Shown one piece after another: positions 1-8,378 of a stretch of 64,000 nt of DNA. Positions within the stretch are counted from its first letter, which is position 1, and the number at the start of each line of letters is the position of its first letter. Under the pieces are notes generated by a model, which searched no databases, was not told where the DNA came from, and saw nothing but the letters and a program-made list of their open reading frames with translations. Location: NCBI RefSeq assembly GCF_902499115.1, contig NZ_CABVPN010000019.1, forward strand, positions 91,778-155,777, read 5' to 3'. The translations under genes were made by a program, and so were the position numbers. This DNA comes from Burkholderia diffusa (GTDB taxonomy: Bacteria; Pseudomonadota; Gammaproteobacteria; Burkholderiales; Burkholderiaceae).

Positions 1-424
1 CGCGGCGCATGCCGAACGCCGCCGCACGCACCATGCCGGCCACGCCGCGCAGCCCGTCGGGGGAATCCGGCGACGGGAAGCGCGTGAGACGCACGGCGTG
101 CGCGGCCTCGTCGGGCGTCTCGATGCACGGGAACATCAGCGTGCGCGCGCCGGCGTCGAGCGCGCGCTTCACGAGCCACGGCTCGCGCCCCGGCACGCGC
201 ACCACGGGCTCGCTCGGCAGGTGCGCCGCCGCCAGCGCGCGCAGTTGCGACGCGACGTCGCGGCTGTCGTTCGGCGCGTGCTCCATGTCGATGCAGAGCC
301 AGTCGTAGCCGGCGTGCGCGAGCGCTTCCGCGACCGAATCGCTGCCGAGCGACAGCCACAGGCCGTACAGCGGCTCGTCGCCGTCGTGCAGACGTTGTTT
401 GAGGGAATTGGTGAGCGTGCTCAT
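1..424 (-). CDS. HpcH/HpaI-family aldolase, C-terminal part outside window
   Basis: Minus-strand frame starting ATG at 422-424 and still open at the window edge, so only about the first 141 residues are seen. An AGGAGG ribosome-binding site lies just upstream of the ATG. The protein begins MSTLTNSLKQRL and contains GLWLSLGS, a WLCIDMEHAPND segment and VVRVPG, which are the early strand motifs of the HpcH/HpaI class II aldolase fold (2-keto-3-deoxy acid or 4-hydroxy-2-oxoheptanedioate aldolases). Such enzymes cleave 2-oxo-acid aldols to pyruvate and an aldehyde using a divalent metal; the Glu of the MEH segment normally binds it. The substrate cannot be told from this part. No gene lies in the 296 bases between it and queD. 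Confidence 0.85.
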   Translation of the reverse strand, partial: MSTLTNSLKQRLHDGDEPLYGLWLSLGSDSVAEALAHAGYDWLCIDMEHAPNDSRDVASQLRALAAAHLPSEPVVRVPGREPWLVKRALDAGARTLMFPCIETPDEAAHAVRLTRFPSPDSPDGLRGVAGMVRAAAFGMRR

Positions 425-720
425 CGATACGGCCTCCTGGACGGAACGGCAATCGAACGGGACAAGCAACAAGCAAAGCGGGCGTAACACGCCGGGCCGC
501 CATGCACGGCGGCGCCGGACCGGGGCCCTGAACGTTGGTCGGACGTAGGCGGCCGATCTGACAGCGCGGGTCGCGCGGATGCGTTTTCCGGTGCCACGCA
601 ACGATCATAGCGCGGCGTTACGCGGAATGTGGGAACAGGTGGAAAGCGGCGCCGGACGAGGCCGCACGGCGCGGTGGCAGGCAGCCCGCACCGGTTGGCG
701 AGGCTGCCGGAAGGGCAATA

Positions 721-1173
721 TCAGCGGCCGGGCTGGCGCTCGACGTCGGCCCAGCAGTTCGGCGTTTCGTACAGACGCACACGTTCCAGGCGCAGGTTCA
801 CGCCGTAGTGCGCGTCGTACACGTTCGCGAGGATGTCGAATGCGATCGCCGCGAGGTTCTCGACGGTCGGGATCCGGTCGAGCACGACGGTCTTGTGGTC
901 GGCCATCTGCTCGAGGAACGAGCGCACGACTTCGTCGCGCGCGTAGACCAGGAACGCGTGATCCCACTTGTTGACGAGGTGCTCGACCGCGAGCGCCTTC
1001 ACGTCGGCGAAATCCATCACCATGCCGCGGTCGGGCGCCCCCTCGGTATCGACGAGATCGCCGCGCAGCGTGACTTCGAGCACGTAGCGATGGCCGTGCA
1101 GGTTCCGGCACTGGCTGCGGTGATCGGGAATGCGGTGGCCCGCATCGAATTCGAGTTTTCGGGTAATCAGCAC
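721..1173 (-). CDS. queD: 6-carboxytetrahydropterin synthase QueD
   Basis: A protein of 150 residues of the 6-pyruvoyl-tetrahydropterin synthase fold. QueD converts dihydroneopterin triphosphate to 6-carboxytetrahydropterin, the first committed step towards preQ0 and queuosine. The zinc-binding histidines are visible as H13 (DAGH) and H26/H28 (LHGH), and C22 is the likely catalytic cysteine. It is the last gene of a queC-queE-queD operon on the minus strand: queE ends 18 bases before its ATG. The length is slightly above the 120-residue E. coli enzyme, as usual in Burkholderia. Confidence 0.95.
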   Translation of the reverse strand: MLITRKLEFDAGHRIPDHRSQCRNLHGHRYVLEVTLRGDLVDTEGAPDRGMVMDFADVKALAVEHLVNKWDHAFLVYARDEVVRSFLEQMADHKTVVLDRIPTVENLAAIAFDILANVYDAHYGVNLRLERVRLYETPNCWADVERQPGR

Positions 1174-1191
1174 GATGTCAAAAGCCGTGGC

Positions 1192-1824
1192 TCAGGGAAT
1201 GTTCAGATATTTGTGGGTCTGCATCGACAGCCGCCACTGCGGATGCCGCTTGCACCAGTCGATCGCGAGCTTCGTATTGAGATCGCGCGACGGGCCGTCC
1301 ATCGGCTGCACGAGAAAATACTCGAAATCGAGCTTCGCGTAGTCGGCCAGCCGCTGGTTGTCCTGCGGGATCACGACCTTCAGCTCGTTGCCCTTCGTGA
1401 CGACGAGCGGCGCGTCGGCCTTCGGGCTCACGCAGATCCAGTCGATCGTCTCGAGCACCGGCAGCGAGCCATTGGTCTCGATCGCGATCTCGAAGCCTGC
1501 TGCATGCAGCGCGTCGACGAGCGGCTGGTCGAGCTGCAGCATCGGCTCGCCGCCCGTGCAGACGACGAAGCGATGCGCTTCGCCGTCCGGCCACAGGCCG
1601 GCGATCGTCGCGACGAGCGCTTCGGCGTCCTTGAACTTGCCGCCGTTCTCGCCATCGGTGCCGACGAAGTCCGTATCGCAGAAACGACACACGGCGTCCG
1701 CACGATCCTCTTCGCGGCCCGACCACAGATTGCAGCCGGCGAACCGGCAGAACACGGCCGGACGGCCCGCGTTCGCGCCCTCGCCTTGCAACGTGTAGAA
1801 AATTTCCTTGACCGCGTAAGTCAT
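1192..1824 (-). CDS. queE: 7-carboxy-7-deazaguanine synthase QueE (radical SAM)
   Basis: A 210-residue radical SAM enzyme that turns 6-carboxytetrahydropterin into 7-carboxy-7-deazaguanine, using a 4Fe-4S cluster and SAM. Instead of the usual CX3CX2C motif, the cluster cysteines are spaced C-X14-C-X2-C (from GCN to CRFCDTDF), the variant known from Burkholderia multivorans QueE. A GGEP motif for SAM binding follows (CTGGEPML). Middle gene of the queuosine operon; queC ends 75 bases upstream. The start gives the expected MTYAVKEIFYTLQGEG amino end. Confidence 0.95.
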   Translation of the reverse strand: MTYAVKEIFYTLQGEGANAGRPAVFCRFAGCNLWSGREEDRADAVCRFCDTDFVGTDGENGGKFKDAEALVATIAGLWPDGEAHRFVVCTGGEPMLQLDQPLVDALHAAGFEIAIETNGSLPVLETIDWICVSPKADAPLVVTKGNELKVVIPQDNQRLADYAKLDFEYFLVQPMDGPSRDLNTKLAIDWCKRHPQWRLSMQTHKYLNIP

Positions 1825-1899
1825 CGTGCTTCGTCCGGCTTGCGCCGCTCGTTGTCGATCAGAATCCGTTATTCATCCAGCGCCGCCGACGCACCCGCG

Positions 1900-2634
1900 T
1901 CACAGCGGCGCTTCGGTCACCCGCTCGCCCTTCAGGTAGGCCTCGTAGCCACGCTTGCGCAGCTTGCAGGCCGGGCATTCGCCGCAGCCGAAGCCCCAGT
2001 CGTGCAGTTCCGCGCGCTCGCCCACGTAGCACGTGTGCGTCTCGACGCGGATCAGTTCGACGAGTGCCTCCCCGCCGAGTTGCTCGGCGAGTTGCCAGGT
2101 CTGCGCCTTGTCCAGCCACATCAGCGGGGTCTCGAGCACGACACGCGTGTCCATGCCGAGGTTCAGCGCGACCTGCAGCGCCTTCATCGTGTCGTCGCGG
2201 CAGTCCGGGTAGCCCGAGAAATCGGTCTCGCACATTCCGCCAACCAGCACGCGCAGACCGCGGCGATAGGCGATCGCGGCCGCGATCGTCATGAACAGCA
2301 GGTTGCGGCCCGGCACGAACGTGTTCGGCAAGCCGTTCGCCGAGGTCTCGATCTCGATCGTGCGCGTCATCGCGGTATCGCTGATCGCGCCAAGCACCGA
2401 CAGATCGATCATGTGATCGTCGCCGAGGCGGTCCGACCACGCCGGAAACTTGCGCTTCAGCGCTTCGCGCACGCCTTCGCGACACTCGAGTTCGACGCGA
2501 TGACGCTGGCCGTAATCGAAGCCGAGCGTCTCGACCGTCTGGTAGCGTTCCAGGGCCCAGGCCACGCACGTGGCGGAATCCTGCCCGCCGGAAAACAACA
2601 CGAGCGCGCCGTCTTTAGCGTCTGTCCGAATCAC
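1900..2634 (-). CDS. queC: 7-cyano-7-deazaguanine synthase QueC
   Basis: Makes preQ0 from 7-carboxy-7-deazaguanine with ATP and ammonia. I start it at the GTG at 2632-2634, giving 244 residues, the normal family length; the same frame stays open further upstream, but that extension is arginine- and proline-rich and has no family match. The PP-loop ATP motif SGGQDS is at residues 15-20, and the C-terminal zinc-binding cysteine cluster (FGCGECPAC) is complete. First gene of the queC-queE-queD operon, so its upstream region should hold the operon promoter. Confidence 0.95.
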   Translation of the reverse strand: MIRTDAKDGALVLFSGGQDSATCVAWALERYQTVETLGFDYGQRHRVELECREGVREALKRKFPAWSDRLGDDHMIDLSVLGAISDTAMTRTIEIETSANGLPNTFVPGRNLLFMTIAAAIAYRRGLRVLVGGMCETDFSGYPDCRDDTMKALQVALNLGMDTRVVLETPLMWLDKAQTWQLAEQLGGEALVELIRVETHTCYVGERAELHDWGFGCGECPACKLRKRGYEAYLKGERVTEAPL

Positions 2635-2944
2635 CGTGATACTCCGTGAATGTGTAGGCTCGCGTCGCACTGCGCCCCGAGGCCGGCTGCCGCCGGGCGG
2701 CCCGACGCGGCCGGCCTGCGCCGGCCCGACCAGTATAGGCAGCGCGGTCAGCCGCGAATGCGGCGGCGCGCTTATACCGCTCATCGCGCGGCATCGTTGC
2801 CGCGCACCACGGCAGGCGCGCCACGGGCGACCGGCCATGCGCATGAAGCGATGCGCTAAGTCATTGAGCGGGCACGGATTTTATCATGCCCCGGCGAATG
2901 CTGCCGGGCACGCCGCCCACGACACGCAATACCCACCACAAACG
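2635..2944. other. Intergenic region upstream of queC
   Basis: About 310 bases between the queC start and the tRNA-Phe terminator. I see no credible gene, no preQ1-riboswitch-like aptamer and no clear promoter consensus. It should contain the queC operon promoter on the minus strand. Confidence 0.5.
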
Positions 2945-2978
2945 AAAAACCCCAAGAATCTTCCGATTCTTGGGGTTT
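2945..2978 (-). terminator. Rho-independent terminator of tRNA-Phe
   Basis: An 11-bp perfect stem (CCCCAAGAATC pairing with GATTCTTGGGG, tetraloop) at 2950-2975, followed on the minus strand by a run of T at 2945-2949. It lies 8 bases beyond the tRNA 3' end. Confidence 0.9.
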
Positions 2979-2985
2979 TAAATGC

Positions 2986-3061
2986 TGGTGGCCTGGGACG
3001 GAATCGAACCATCGACACGCGGATTTTCAATCCGCTGCTCTACCAACTGAGCTACCGGGCC
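2986..3061 (-). tRNA. tRNA-Phe (GAA)
   Basis: A 76-nt tRNA read on the minus strand from GGCCCGGTAGCTCAGTTGG to an encoded CCA end. The 7-bp acceptor stem, the D-arm with the GTTGGTAGAGC block, an anticodon loop with GAA and a T-arm with GGTTCGATTCC are all present. The terminator follows directly, so it appears to be a single-gene unit. Confidence 0.97.
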
Positions 3062-3121
3062 AACGAAGAATGAAAGTATATCGAGCTATTCGTTCCTGAG
3101 CAAGTGTTTTCGCGAAATATT

Positions 3122-3823
3122 TTATGCGGCGCCTTCGGACGGTTTCTTGCCGAGCTCGACGCCGAGTTGCTTGAGCTTGCGATAGAGGTGCGTGCGCTCG
3201 AGGCCCGTCTTTTCCGCGACGCGCGTCATGCTGCCGTTCTCGCGTGCGAGGTGATATTCGAAGTACGCGCGCTCGAATGCGTCGCGCGCTTCGCGCAACG
3301 GGATGTCGAACGGAATCGCGGCCGTCTGGCCCGCGAGGCCGAGCGCCGTGGCCATGTCGTCGCCGAGCGTCGGCAGCGCGGCCGCGGATGCGACTGCCGC
3401 CTGCCCCGATGCTTGCCCGACACCGGCTTTCGCGGCCGCGTTGACGGACACCGGCGCCGCGCCGCGCGCGAGACCGTGCTCGACGGACTTCAGCAGCTTC
3501 TGCAGCGCGATCGGCTTCTCGAGGAAATCGAGTGCGCCGATCTTCGTCGCCTCGACGGCCGTGTCGATCGTCGCGTGCCCGGACATCATGATCACGGGCA
3601 TCGTCAACAGGCCCTGCGCCGCCCATTCCTTGAGCAGCGTGACGCCGTCGGTATCGGGCATCCAGATATCGAGCAGCACGAGATCGGGCGCCTGATTCAG
3701 GCGGTATTCCCGCGCGGCCTGCGCGTTCTCCGCCGCCTCGACGACATGTCCTTCATCGCTGAGGATCTCCGAGAGCAATTCCCGGATGCCCATTTCATCA
3801 TCTACCACCAGGATGGTTGCCAT
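3122..3823 (-). CDS. NtrX-like response regulator lacking the AAA+ domain
   Basis: A 233-residue two-component response regulator. The receiver domain (about residues 1-120) shows the acidic pair DDE near residue 8, the phospho-acceptor Asp in LVLLDIWMP and the conserved Lys in EKP. An alanine-rich linker leads to a C-terminal Fis-type helix-turn-helix (about 180-225, TGLERTHLYRKLKQLG). The receiver and HTH are closest to NtrX, but the central sigma-54-interacting AAA+ domain is missing, so it probably does not activate sigma-54 promoters. Its ATG (3821-3823) follows the stop codon of the kinase gene (3824-3826) without a gap, which indicates translational coupling and a cognate pair. Confidence 0.9.
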   Translation of the reverse strand: MATILVVDDEMGIRELLSEILSDEGHVVEAAENAQAAREYRLNQAPDLVLLDIWMPDTDGVTLLKEWAAQGLLTMPVIMMSGHATIDTAVEATKIGALDFLEKPIALQKLLKSVEHGLARGAAPVSVNAAAKAGVGQASGQAAVASAAALPTLGDDMATALGLAGQTAAIPFDIPLREARDAFERAYFEYHLARENGSMTRVAEKTGLERTHLYRKLKQLGVELGKKPSEGAA

Positions 3824-6238
3824 TTACGCTGCCTTTGTCTGCATACTTGCTTTTGTCTTGGCGGGAGCCGTCCCGCCCTGCGCGCCAGATTCGGCGCCTG
3901 GCGTATCGCTCGCCATCTGCAGGAACAGGATCGACACCTGCGCACCCTCGACGGTCTCGCCGTGCATGCGATTGCGCAGATCGATCCGCGCGCCGTGCTC
4001 GTCGACGATTTTCTTGACCGTGGCCAGCCCGAGCCCCGTGCCCTTCGCCTTCGTCGTCACGTAAGGCTCGAACGCACGGGTCAGGATGCGTGCCGGAAAA
4101 CCGGGCCCGTTGTCGGACACGGTAAGACGGACCGCGACGCGCGTTTTGCCCTCGGCGTCGGGGTCGCCATATTCTACTGTCTTGGTTTCGATCAACACAC
4201 GCGGATGCGCGACTTCCGCGACCGAGTCCTGCGCGTTCTGCAGCAGGTTGTGAATCACCTGGCGCAGTTGCGTCGCGTCGCCGCGAATCACCGGCAGCGA
4301 CGGCGCGAGTTCGGCGACGATCGCGCTCTTGCCTTCGCCGACACCATACAACCCGAGCACCTCGCTTGCCAGTTCGTTCAGCTGTAGGTTCGCGAGCACC
4401 GCCGGCGGCGTGCGCGCATATTCGCGGAAATCGTCGACCATCCGCTTCATCGCGGCCACCTGGTTGACGATCATCGTCGCGCCGCGCTTGAGCACGTCCG
4501 CATCGGGCGGCGCGAGCTTGTCGGACAGCTTCATCTGCAACCGCTCGGCCGACAACTGGATCGGCGTCAGCGGGTTCTTGATCTCGTGCGCGAGCCGCCG
4601 CGCGACCTCGCCCCATGCGACCGAACGCTGCGCGGAAATCACGTCGGAGATGTCGTCGAAGACGACGACGTAGCCGGACGTCTGTGGATCGTCGGCCTCG
4701 CCCTCGACCGTCGACACGAGGCGTGTGCCGCGCACGAGCAAGGTCAGCGGATCGGCTTCGCCCGGCACCTCGATCGCGAACTGCTGCTGCCAGTGACCGC
4801 GATCGCCGCTGCCGCCGTCCGAAGCCGCTTCGCGATCGGCGAATGCCTTGCGCACCATCGCGCCGAATTCCGCGACGACGCCGATCCGGTCGAGCGCCGT
4901 GCCGATCATCGCGCCGAACGGCTGCCGGAAGATCCGCTCGGCGCCGCGGTTGGCCGTCGTCAGCCGGAACTGGCGATCGAGCACGAACACGCCGGCCGTC
5001 AGGTTCGCGAGGATGCTCTCGAGATACGTCTTCGAATGCTCGAGCGCGATTCGGTTCTTCTCGACCGCCTGCCGCGCCTCGGACAGCTGGCGCGTCATCG
5101 CGTTGAACGACTGCGTGAGGAAACCGAGCTCGTCGCGCGACTTGATCTCGCGCTTCGGCGTGTAGTCGCCTTCGGTGATCTCCTTCGTGCCCTGCGCGAG
5201 CAGGAACAGCGGCCGCGCGAGCTGCTGGCCGAGTGCGAGCGCGAGCATCATCGCGATGAAGGTCGCGAGGAACAGCGCGAGCGTCAGCGTGCCGATGTAC
5301 ATCTTGCGCAGCCCGGTGCGGCCGAGCGCTTTTTCCTGGTACTCGCGATACGCGCGCTGCACCGCGTCGGCGTTGTGCGCGAGCGTGGGCGGCACCGGCT
5401 GTGTGAGCTGCAGGAATCGCTCCGCCGGTTGCAGCAGCGACGTCGTCGCATCGGGTATCGGCCGCACGACGCGCAGCCGCAGCGCACCCTTCGCGCCGTG
5501 CGCGCGCGGGTCGCCGTCGACCTCGCCCTCGATCGCCGCGTACGCGCCGTGTTCGCGCGCCTGGCTCAGCATCAGCGGAGTCGGCAGGTCGTCCGGAATC
5601 AGCGCGGCGAAATTGCCCGATGCCTGCGCGACGATGTGCAGGTCGGGCGCCGCGCCGGAGCCGCCGCGGCTCGGCTCGACAATCGTCGCATCCTGCACGC
5701 CGAACTGGTCGCGCAGGCGCAAGAGCGTGAGTGTCGTGCCGTTCGTGTTCGCATCGACGCTCGCGAGCTGGTCCGACATCAGCCGCGCCTTCGTCTGCAG
5801 GTCGGACAGCGACGCGTCGAGCATCCCGCGGCCGAGGTTCAGGCCGGCGGTCAGCGCGGTCTCGACGTTCACGTCAAACCACGACTCGATACTGCGCGAC
5901 ACGAACTGGTACGACACGATGTAGATGATCCCGCCCGGCACCACGCCGACGAGCGCGAAGAACACCGCGAGCTTCGCGAGCAGCCGCGTGCCGAACTTGC
6001 CCTTCCTCAGGCGCACGACGATCATCCCGATCAGCCCGAGCACCACCAGCAGGAACACGAGCGCAACGATGATGTTCATCGCGTACAGCCACGAGTAGTA
6101 GCGGTCGAAGAATTCGGTGTTCGCGCTCGCGGCCGCGAGCAGCACGAGCAGCAGCAGCGCCGTGAGCGCGACGGTCGAGACGATCACACGAACGAGGAGG
6201 CTCTTCCCGCTGGCCGCGCGGCGCACTTTATTTAGCAC
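3824..6238 (-). CDS. NtrY-like membrane sensor histidine kinase
   Basis: An 804-residue sensor kinase. Three hydrophobic segments lie in the first 115 residues, followed by a periplasmic region, a further membrane helix at about 316-338, HAMP (340-395), a PAS domain (about 405-530), the HisKA dimerisation helix with the phospho-accepting H551 in HEIKNP, and the HATPase domain with N box NLLQNAQDS (664-672), G1 DNGPGFP (709-715) and G2 GTGLGL (733-738). This is the NtrY architecture, linked in other proteobacteria to nitrogen, redox or envelope control; the signal here is unknown. The gene overlaps the upstream DUF4390 gene by 11 bases and abuts its response regulator. Confidence 0.92.
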   Translation of the reverse strand: MLNKVRRAASGKSLLVRVIVSTVALTALLLLVLLAAASANTEFFDRYYSWLYAMNIIVALVFLLVVLGLIGMIVVRLRKGKFGTRLLAKLAVFFALVGVVPGGIIYIVSYQFVSRSIESWFDVNVETALTAGLNLGRGMLDASLSDLQTKARLMSDQLASVDANTNGTTLTLLRLRDQFGVQDATIVEPSRGGSGAAPDLHIVAQASGNFAALIPDDLPTPLMLSQAREHGAYAAIEGEVDGDPRAHGAKGALRLRVVRPIPDATTSLLQPAERFLQLTQPVPPTLAHNADAVQRAYREYQEKALGRTGLRKMYIGTLTLALFLATFIAMMLALALGQQLARPLFLLAQGTKEITEGDYTPKREIKSRDELGFLTQSFNAMTRQLSEARQAVEKNRIALEHSKTYLESILANLTAGVFVLDRQFRLTTANRGAERIFRQPFGAMIGTALDRIGVVAEFGAMVRKAFADREAASDGGSGDRGHWQQQFAIEVPGEADPLTLLVRGTRLVSTVEGEADDPQTSGYVVVFDDISDVISAQRSVAWGEVARRLAHEIKNPLTPIQLSAERLQMKLSDKLAPPDADVLKRGATMIVNQVAAMKRMVDDFREYARTPPAVLANLQLNELASEVLGLYGVGEGKSAIVAELAPSLPVIRGDATQLRQVIHNLLQNAQDSVAEVAHPRVLIETKTVEYGDPDAEGKTRVAVRLTVSDNGPGFPARILTRAFEPYVTTKAKGTGLGLATVKKIVDEHGARIDLRNRMHGETVEGAQVSILFLQMASDTPGAESGAQGGTAPAKTKASMQTKAA

Positions 6239-6818
6239 GTTCGGTCACCGTGAAAGTGAAGCGCTTCCAGTCCGACCCGAGCGTCCAGTCGCGGTTGTTC
6301 ACCGCATCGACCTGGAACGGTTTCGGCATCAGCGCCGTATCGAGCTGCATCCGCACCGAGGCGGTGTAGGTTTCGCCGGCGCGCACCTGGTTGCGGTCGA
6401 TCACGTGCCACGACGTGATGTGCCGGACGACCGCGAGCGCATCCTTCAGAGACGGGAAGCCGAGTTGCAGCCCGCCCGTCGACACGCGGTATTCGCGCGT
6501 GAGCGGCTGGAACGACAGGCGGATCGTCTGCGACACCGACACCGGCTGCTCGTCGAACCAGTACCAGCGCGCGCGGCCCAGTTCGAAATCGGTCGTGAAG
6601 TAAAGCGGGATGCCCTTGTTGACGGCATCCTCGAGGTTCGGATTCAGCTCGAAATCGAAGCGGGCATCGAGGCTCCAGCCGCTTCCGTCAGCCTGCAGCG
6701 ATGCGCGCTGCACGGCGATCGACTCGGCACGCGCCGGCCGAACGACAGTCAGGCACAGCGCCAACGCGACCAGCAGGACGGCCGCGAGCCGAAGTGGAAA
6801 AAGGTGTTTGATCGTCAC
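6228..6818 (-). CDS. DUF4390 exported protein
   Basis: A 196-residue protein with an N-terminal signal-like helix (about residues 8-30, ending ARA) and a DUF4390 body rich in beta strands. No biochemical function is established; the family is found in beta-proteobacteria next to NtrY/NtrX-like pairs, which suggests a periplasmic role linked to that sensor. The start is a GTG whose GTGA overlaps the rsmB stop codon by four bases, and the 3' end overlaps the kinase gene by 11 bases, so rsmB, this gene, the kinase and the regulator form one operon. Confidence 0.88.
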   Translation of the reverse strand: MTIKHLFPLRLAAVLLVALALCLTVVRPARAESIAVQRASLQADGSGWSLDARFDFELNPNLEDAVNKGIPLYFTTDFELGRARWYWFDEQPVSVSQTIRLSFQPLTREYRVSTGGLQLGFPSLKDALAVVRHITSWHVIDRNQVRAGETYTASVRMQLDTALMPKPFQVDAVNNRDWTLGSDWKRFTFTVTERAK

Positions 6819-8203
6819 CGTTTCTGAAACCGCGCGTAGAAGAATCCGTCGTGATCGGTGTTCTGGTCGAGTGCGCCGGCCGCCCCGCCGTGCACGCCGC
6901 CCGGCAGCAGTTGGCCGGGCGCGTCCAATCGTACCGCATCTTCACAGGCCGCTTCAAACCAGCGAGCCTGCAACTCACCTTCCTCGGGGAAGATCGAACA
7001 GGTCACGTAGAGCAGTTCGCCGCCTGGCTTCACGAGCGGCCACAACGCTGTCAGGATGCGACGCTGCTCCGCGACGAGCGCGGCAATATCGGCTTCGCGG
7101 CGCAGCCAGCGAATGTCGGGATGACGACGCACGATGCCGGACGCCGAGCACGGCACGTCGGCCAGGATGCGGTCGAACGGACGGCCGTCGTACCACGCGT
7201 CCGGCGCGCCCGCGTCGCCCACGCGCACGTCCGCCGCGAGAGACAGACGCGCGAGGTTCTCGCCGATACGCGCCGCGCGGGTCGCGTCGCTTTCGAGTGC
7301 GACGACTTCGGCGTCGGCCAGCTCGAGGATATGCCCGGTCTTGCCGCCCGGCGCCGCGCACGCGTCGAGCACGCGCATGCCGTCGCGCGCACCGAGCCAT
7401 TCGGCCGCAAGCTGAGCACCGGCATCCTGCACCGACACGACGCCGTCGGCAAAGCCCGGAATGCGGTCAACCGGCAGCGCCGACGCGAGCCGCACCGCAT
7501 GGCGACCGATCCCGGTCGCCTCGATTCCGCTCGCGCGCAGCGTATCGAGATACGCATCGACGGTTGCGCGGCGCGCGTTCACGCGCAGCGTCAGCGGACC
7601 CTGGCGCTCGCCGGCCGCAAGAATCGTCTGCCAGGCTTCCGGCCACGCACGCTTCACCGCATCGACCCACCAAGTGCGGTAATTCCAGCGTGCGACGGGA
7701 TCGTTCTGCATCGCCGCGACGAGCGCGTCGCGCTCACGCTGGAAACGCCGCAGCACGGCGTTGACCAGCCCCTTCGCGAACGCAAATTCGCGCCGTGCGC
7801 CGATCACGCTGACGGCCTGGTCGACGATGGTGAATGCCGGATACGCCGCCGCGTCCTCCGGATCGAGCAGCAGCGCAAGCGCACCGGCGAGCACCGCATG
7901 CACATGCGCGGGCGGCGCCTTGCTGACCAGCCGGCCGATCAGCCAATCCGCACTGCCGAGACGACGCATCGTCCGATACGCGACGTCCTGCGTCGCGCCG
8001 CGCGCCAGCGCCTGCGCGCCGGCCGGCATCTGCGCGAACACCGCGGCCAGTGCCGCCGGCAGCGCGGTACCGCGCCGCACCGCATCGACGGCCTGCGCGG
8101 CCGCGTCGAGCGCGAAGCCCAGCGAATCGGGCGCGAGATGCAGCGCGGGCAGGCGCGCGGCGCGGCCGGAGGAAGACTGAGCGGAGGAGCGGGTTCGTGT
8201 CAT
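6815..8203 (-). CDS. rsmB: 16S rRNA (cytosine-967-C5)-methyltransferase RsmB
   Basis: An SAM-dependent methyltransferase of 462 residues that forms m5C967 in 16S rRNA. The N-terminal third is a NusB-like RNA-binding domain; the C-terminal part carries the Rossmann methylase with the SAM motif ACAAPGGKTGH and the two catalytic cysteine motifs DVPCSASG and YVTCSIFPEE. I chose the ATG at 8201-8203 (MTRTRSSAQ); the frame remains open 32 codons further up but without family similarity, and no strong ribosome-binding site decides the point. First gene of the rsmB-DUF4390-ntrY-ntrX group. Confidence 0.93.
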   Translation of the reverse strand: MTRTRSSAQSSSGRAARLPALHLAPDSLGFALDAAAQAVDAVRRGTALPAALAAVFAQMPAGAQALARGATQDVAYRTMRRLGSADWLIGRLVSKAPPAHVHAVLAGALALLLDPEDAAAYPAFTIVDQAVSVIGARREFAFAKGLVNAVLRRFQRERDALVAAMQNDPVARWNYRTWWVDAVKRAWPEAWQTILAAGERQGPLTLRVNARRATVDAYLDTLRASGIEATGIGRHAVRLASALPVDRIPGFADGVVSVQDAGAQLAAEWLGARDGMRVLDACAAPGGKTGHILELADAEVVALESDATRAARIGENLARLSLAADVRVGDAGAPDAWYDGRPFDRILADVPCSASGIVRRHPDIRWLRREADIAALVAEQRRILTALWPLVKPGGELLYVTCSIFPEEGELQARWFEAACEDAVRLDAPGQLLPGGVHGGAAGALDQNTDHDGFFYARFQKR

Positions 8204-8324
8204 CGGAGCAAAATCGGCAAACGGGTGCCGCGAGCGGCGGAAACCCAGCGGCCGCATGGCCGCCGCGATTCCAAACCGCGCATTGTAGCGTGCGATCATG
8301 CGGCCCCTTTACGGGGCGCACAAA

Positions 8325-8357
8325 TGAAACACCCCGCAGCGCGGGGCATGCGGGGTG
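8325..8357 (-). terminator. Probable htpX terminator
   Basis: Inverted repeat CACCCCGCA / TGCGGGGTG (8330-8338 with 8349-8357), followed on the minus strand by TTTCATTTG. It lies about 20 bases beyond the htpX stop codon. The T-run is interrupted, so strength is uncertain. Confidence 0.6.
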
Positions 8358-8378
8358 ATGTGTCGAGCGCGACGCGAC

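Noticed and set aside
808..2649. Long plus-strand open frame of about 600 codons over the queuosine genes
   Set aside because: It is antisense to queD, queE and queC, which have clear family motifs. Its composition (Arg, Ala, Val, Asp-rich) is that of a shadow frame in high-GC DNA.
2986..3061. tRNA-Phe as an integration site for a genomic island
   Set aside because: No integrase gene and no repeated tRNA 3' end are seen nearby; the flanking genes are core genes.
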